Part shown: positions 60,029-62,573 of the stretch, piece after piece
Layout of the letters: each line of letters begins with the position of its first letter
How positions within the stretch are numbered: position 1 is the stretch's first letter
Assembly: GCF_000281045.1 (NCBI RefSeq)
Contig: NW_008246086.1
Span: 112,513-175,085, forward strand
Direction: 5' to 3'
Length of the DNA: 62,573 nt
From: Saprolegnia diclina VS20
Lineage: Eukaryota > Oomycota > Saprolegniomycetes > Saprolegniales > Saprolegniaceae
Notes under the pieces: model-generated
What the model was told of the DNA's origin: nothing
Database searches by the model: none
The model's input: the letters and a program-made list of their open reading frames with translations, nothing else
Made by a program: the position numbers and the translations under genes

Positions 60029-60385
60029 TGAACGGGCAGCGTAGACGCTTAACTTAAAAAACACTATAGTCTTTTCTACGATAGCTCAGCTGTCGAGTGT
60101 GTCGAGACTCAATGCAAAACTGACATTTTGCTTTCGGTGTCGTGAGGCATGCAATGTCCGCAACGGCTCACTGCAGTTTACGAGACATGATGAACGAGAC
60201 TCATTTTAGAGACAACTTTCCTGGTAAACTTTTTGAGAGAGGGCGTTGCTCGGCGCCGTATACGCGCGGATGCCACGACTTCTCGCAGCGAAATCACATT
60301 GCATTACGACAAGTGCGACGCAGGAAAGAAGCAACGAGTAGTACGTTTGATTGATTGAGTGTTATGGGGCTACATCTTGCGCCGA
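60029..60385. other. Intergenic, no gene seen
   Basis: 3' flanks of two convergent genes. AT-rich stretches are present; nothing is recognised. Confidence 0.45.
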
Positions 60386-61033
60386 TCACGCTGGTGATGT
60401 AGCTAAAGGGTTGGCGCCTAAAATATGAATGAAAACTGTGTAAAAGACAAGAGGGTTTGCATACCGCCGTTGGTGGACCCGTCATGGCCGTCCATCCCGT
60501 CGAGAACGCCGCACAGCGTCGCGTCGAGGTCGGCGACTTGCGTAAGCGGTGCCGTCGAGCGTCTCAGGTGCACAATTTTCGTCGGCGCTCGGAGCAGCGA
60601 CTTGATCTGGTGTCGAGCCAGCTAGCTCGGGCTCGCAGCCGCGATCGGAGTCGACGTGCCGGCGGGAAGCTGCGGAAGGGGCAGTGGCGGTGACGTTGAA
60701 CGCGACCGCTGTGTTGACTTGGCCGGACTCTTTCGCTGATGAGGGGCATGGGCGCTGTTGAAGCAAGGGCATGTCGCTCTCTTGCACGCAAAGTTCATTT
60801 GCTCCAGTTGAGCGTAGCGGGCCAACACCGTTTGGTGCAGGGTACGCGCGCTTGCATCCGGCTCGCTGTCCGCGGTCGTCGCCGGCGAGGCCTGCCTTGG
60901 CCTTGACCATTGTTGCCATCATGATGCACACGACCGCAGTTGCAGTGAGCTACAGCGCGACGCGCTGCCGTGGTCTTGACCACTCGTCGTGTTCGTCCTT
61001 GAGGCGCCCTGCGCCGTCGTCCTGCGCCGCCAT
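60386..61033 (-). CDS. Candidate small multi-exon gene, Ser/Pro-rich with helical core
   Basis: A coherent minus-strand segment reads DASARTLHQTVLARYAQLEQ, then MNFACKRATCPCFNSAHAP and a Ser/Pro/Arg-rich part (STSPPLPLPQLPAGTSTP). A second segment reads IKSLLRAPTKIVHLRRS and QVADLDATLCGVLDGMDGHD, and a 46-nt intron leads to GANPLATSPA and a stop at 60386. A possible first exon is MAAQDDGAGRLKDEHDE from 61033. The joints between the first and second segment and upstream of DASART could not be placed without an interrupting stop, so the model is partial. No family is recognised. It could be a real small gene or a decaying one. Confidence 0.4.
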
Positions 61034-61040
61034 GCTGCTA

Positions 61041-62054
61041 GAGAGCGGCCATCGCGGCGCCTGCCGAGTTGCTGCGTCTGTTGTGCGGTCCAAGCGGGCA
61101 AAGCACATTTGACGACCATGCCGATGAAGTGAAATTATTTGGAACTAAAAACTGGCCCATTCACATGCCACTCCAACTAATTTTCCGCGCGCAAGTAGAA
61201 AGTATACGAACGGCTCATTGTATTGTGGTGCAAAGTCGCCGCAGAATTGTGCTGGACTTTAATAAATCCCCTCCGAGATCGCCAAGTCAGTCGGATCGAC
61301 CAATCACATGTCGCCGTGAAAGGGAATGACGGTCTTCAGGCTCACCACATTTTCTCGCAGGTCACTTCGATAGGTCCTCACTTCGATGGCTGTCCATGGT
61401 ATACATACAAGCTTATATAGAAGCCAGCGTCGTTGCTTCTCGACCAAGAGGGCTCCAAATACGTATAATAGCATCACTGGTGTTTGGACGAGCAGTATAA
61501 GTAACACCGAATGGGCACTTGGGTTGACATGGAGAGGATTAGAGACAGAGGACGCCACCGGGCACTCTGAGTAGTGACACCTGGCTTGCTCAACGCGCGT
61601 CTTCGTCACGACTGCCCGGACGTCGGTTTGGCCCTCCATCGCTACGCGACCCCGTATTCAACCACGTCCCAAGCAAGGCGATAGAGATCATACTATAGTA
61701 CCGGTGTCTCGTCATGAAGGACAAGCCGCATCGGCTTTGCGGCAATATGGCTATTCGTTCTTTCTGCTGACGACTGGGTAAAACTGATGTCTATCGCAGT
61801 TGATTGGCTATCCAACTTGAAGTATATATTGTTTTTAAATTTATTCCATTAAAAAACCGTTTCGAATCCATACCTGTATTTGTGTATTCAAAATGAGTCC
61901 AATTTAAGTTTCATAAAAATAATACCTTTCAATATAGGAATATATCGGGTGGCTGTGGGCGCAGGGCCATGCTCACGATCTTGAGGCCCTTGGAGGCGAC
62001 CTGCTTGTCTCCCGTCGCATAGTATGGAAGGAAACAACATGCTCTGTTTAAGGC
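61041..62054. other. AT-rich kilobase without a firm gene
   Basis: From about 61800 to 61940 the base composition is strongly AT (ttttaaatttattccattaa), unlike the rest of the window, and may be an insertion or relic. A minus-strand frame 61639-61304 (MEGQTDVRAVVTKTRVEQAR, then a hydrophobic HSVLLILLVQTPVMLLYVFG) could encode a small membrane protein, but support is weak. CCAAT boxes occur near 61300 and 61805. Confidence 0.35.
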
Positions 62055-62536
62055 TTATGGCGTCGCATGCCAGCTACACACGAGACAGAGAACATGGGCG
62101 TGCTCTGGGATCTCGTAACGTAAGGCCTGGACAAGCAGGCGAGCGTCGAGGGTCTCGACTCGGAGCGCAACAAGCCAAGTGATTGCGTGGTCAATGGCTC
62201 GGTGAGCACACTCGATCACTGGTCGTTGCGTCACCGTGAATGGAGCCTGGAAGCCATTCGGCTCAAGTCCGCGGAGCTTTTCGATCGCAGCCATCGCCGC
62301 AGTCGTGTCGGCCGGAACATACCCGAGGAAGCCGATCACATCGCCCAGGACGGTGCCAAACTGCGTTCGTGGAGTCGTGCGCATCTTGCTACTCAATGCC
62401 ACACATGCGTGACAGGTCCCGCGCAAAAGCAAACGTACCATGGCTCTTCTTCGTTCGTTCGCGACTGCTTGCGCTTGCCACTGCGAAGCGGTTCGTCTTG
62501 AGCCTTCCGTGCAAGCGTCTTGGTCGAGCCCCCCAT
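62055..62536 (-). CDS. Small hypothetical protein (143 aa), two exons
   Basis: Exon 1 (62536-62439) reads MGGSTKTLARKAQDEPLRSG and is basic. A 50-nt intron (62389-62438) with GTACGT and TAG ends joins it to exon 2, KMRTTPRTQFGTVLGDVIGF to the stop at 62055. The second exon is predicted helical (TTAAMAAIEKLRGLEPNGFQ, RAIDHAITWLVALRVETLDA) and ends CLVCSWHATP. The clean in-phase splice and the lysine-rich start favour a real gene. The unspliced frame from 62552 is the alternative. No known domain is recognised. Confidence 0.55.
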
Positions 62537-62573
62537 CGATCGGATTATTCAAGGAGCTTTGGTAGCAAAGAGG

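Noticed and set aside
58604-60064. A 486-codon antisense frame over the GT71-like gene
   Set aside because: Low-complexity Arg/Val/His translation, no start context, and complete overlap with a recognised enzyme.
1-62573. tRNA, rRNA, CRISPR arrays or bacterial promoters
   Set aside because: None seen; intron-rich eukaryotic genes throughout make bacterial features implausible.

Overview
The window is about 62.6 kb of nuclear DNA from an oomycete, most likely a member of the Saprolegniales (Saprolegnia/Achlya type). The evidence is GC-rich coding sequence, dense genes on both strands, very short spliceosomal introns (mostly 42-56 nt, GTAYGT-like or GTCC/GTTC donors and a TAG or CAG acceptor), and stramenopile-style gene content. 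That content includes a heme oxygenase with CP motifs, CDC50 proteins, alkaline ceramidases, a GT71-like mannosyltransferase and giant multi-pass membrane proteins. No bacterial operons, rRNA, tRNA, CRISPR arrays or phage were seen.

Layout: an S33-type secreted/anchored peptidase (637-2979, +); ALG12 (3137-5081, -); a small basic hypothetical gene; a 1741-aa internally duplicated membrane protein (7576-12801, -); an FHA/coiled-coil protein (13240-15004, +) facing an 886-aa coiled-coil protein (15045-17759, -); a compact one-TOG CLASP-like protein with a C-terminal membrane tail (17893-19168, -); a two-domain VOC protein (19569-20474, +). Next is a duplicated neighbourhood: ceramidase (+), heme oxygenase with six CP motifs (+), ceramidase (-), a 5'-truncated third ceramidase (-) and a second heme oxygenase (+), ending at 28980.

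The second half holds a CENP-B-type DNA-binding protein without a transposase core (29122-29977, -), a MORN protein (+), a divergent spliceosome pair CWC15 (-)/CWC22 (+), a tandem pair of CDC50 flippase subunits (35175-38508, +), and a second giant duplicated membrane protein (38872-43986, +), paralogous to the first. It continues with a lineage-specific membrane protein (-), a tandem pair of PP2C phosphatases (+), APC3/CDC27 (-), a 71-aa three-exon gene (+), EDC4 (-), an internally deleted hAT transposon with intact TIRs and an 8-bp target duplication (55632-56680), a GT71-like Golgi mannosyltransferase (+), and two small minus-strand candidate genes near the end.

Themes: (i) repeated local gene duplication (giant membrane proteins, heme oxygenase, ceramidase x3, CDC50 x2, PP2C x2); (ii) membrane and secretory biology (ALG12 and GT71 glycosylation, flippase subunits, ceramide hydrolysis, ER heme oxygenase); (iii) RNA metabolism (CWC15, CWC22, EDC4); (iv) cell cycle and cytoskeleton (APC3, CLASP-like, coiled-coil proteins). 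A recurrent GATTGGCTGAAA element (a reverse CCAAT box with a shared extension) lies 50-85 bp upstream of three unrelated start codons. Exon boundaries were read by eye from frame continuity and splice consensus; they are reliable where stated and approximate otherwise.
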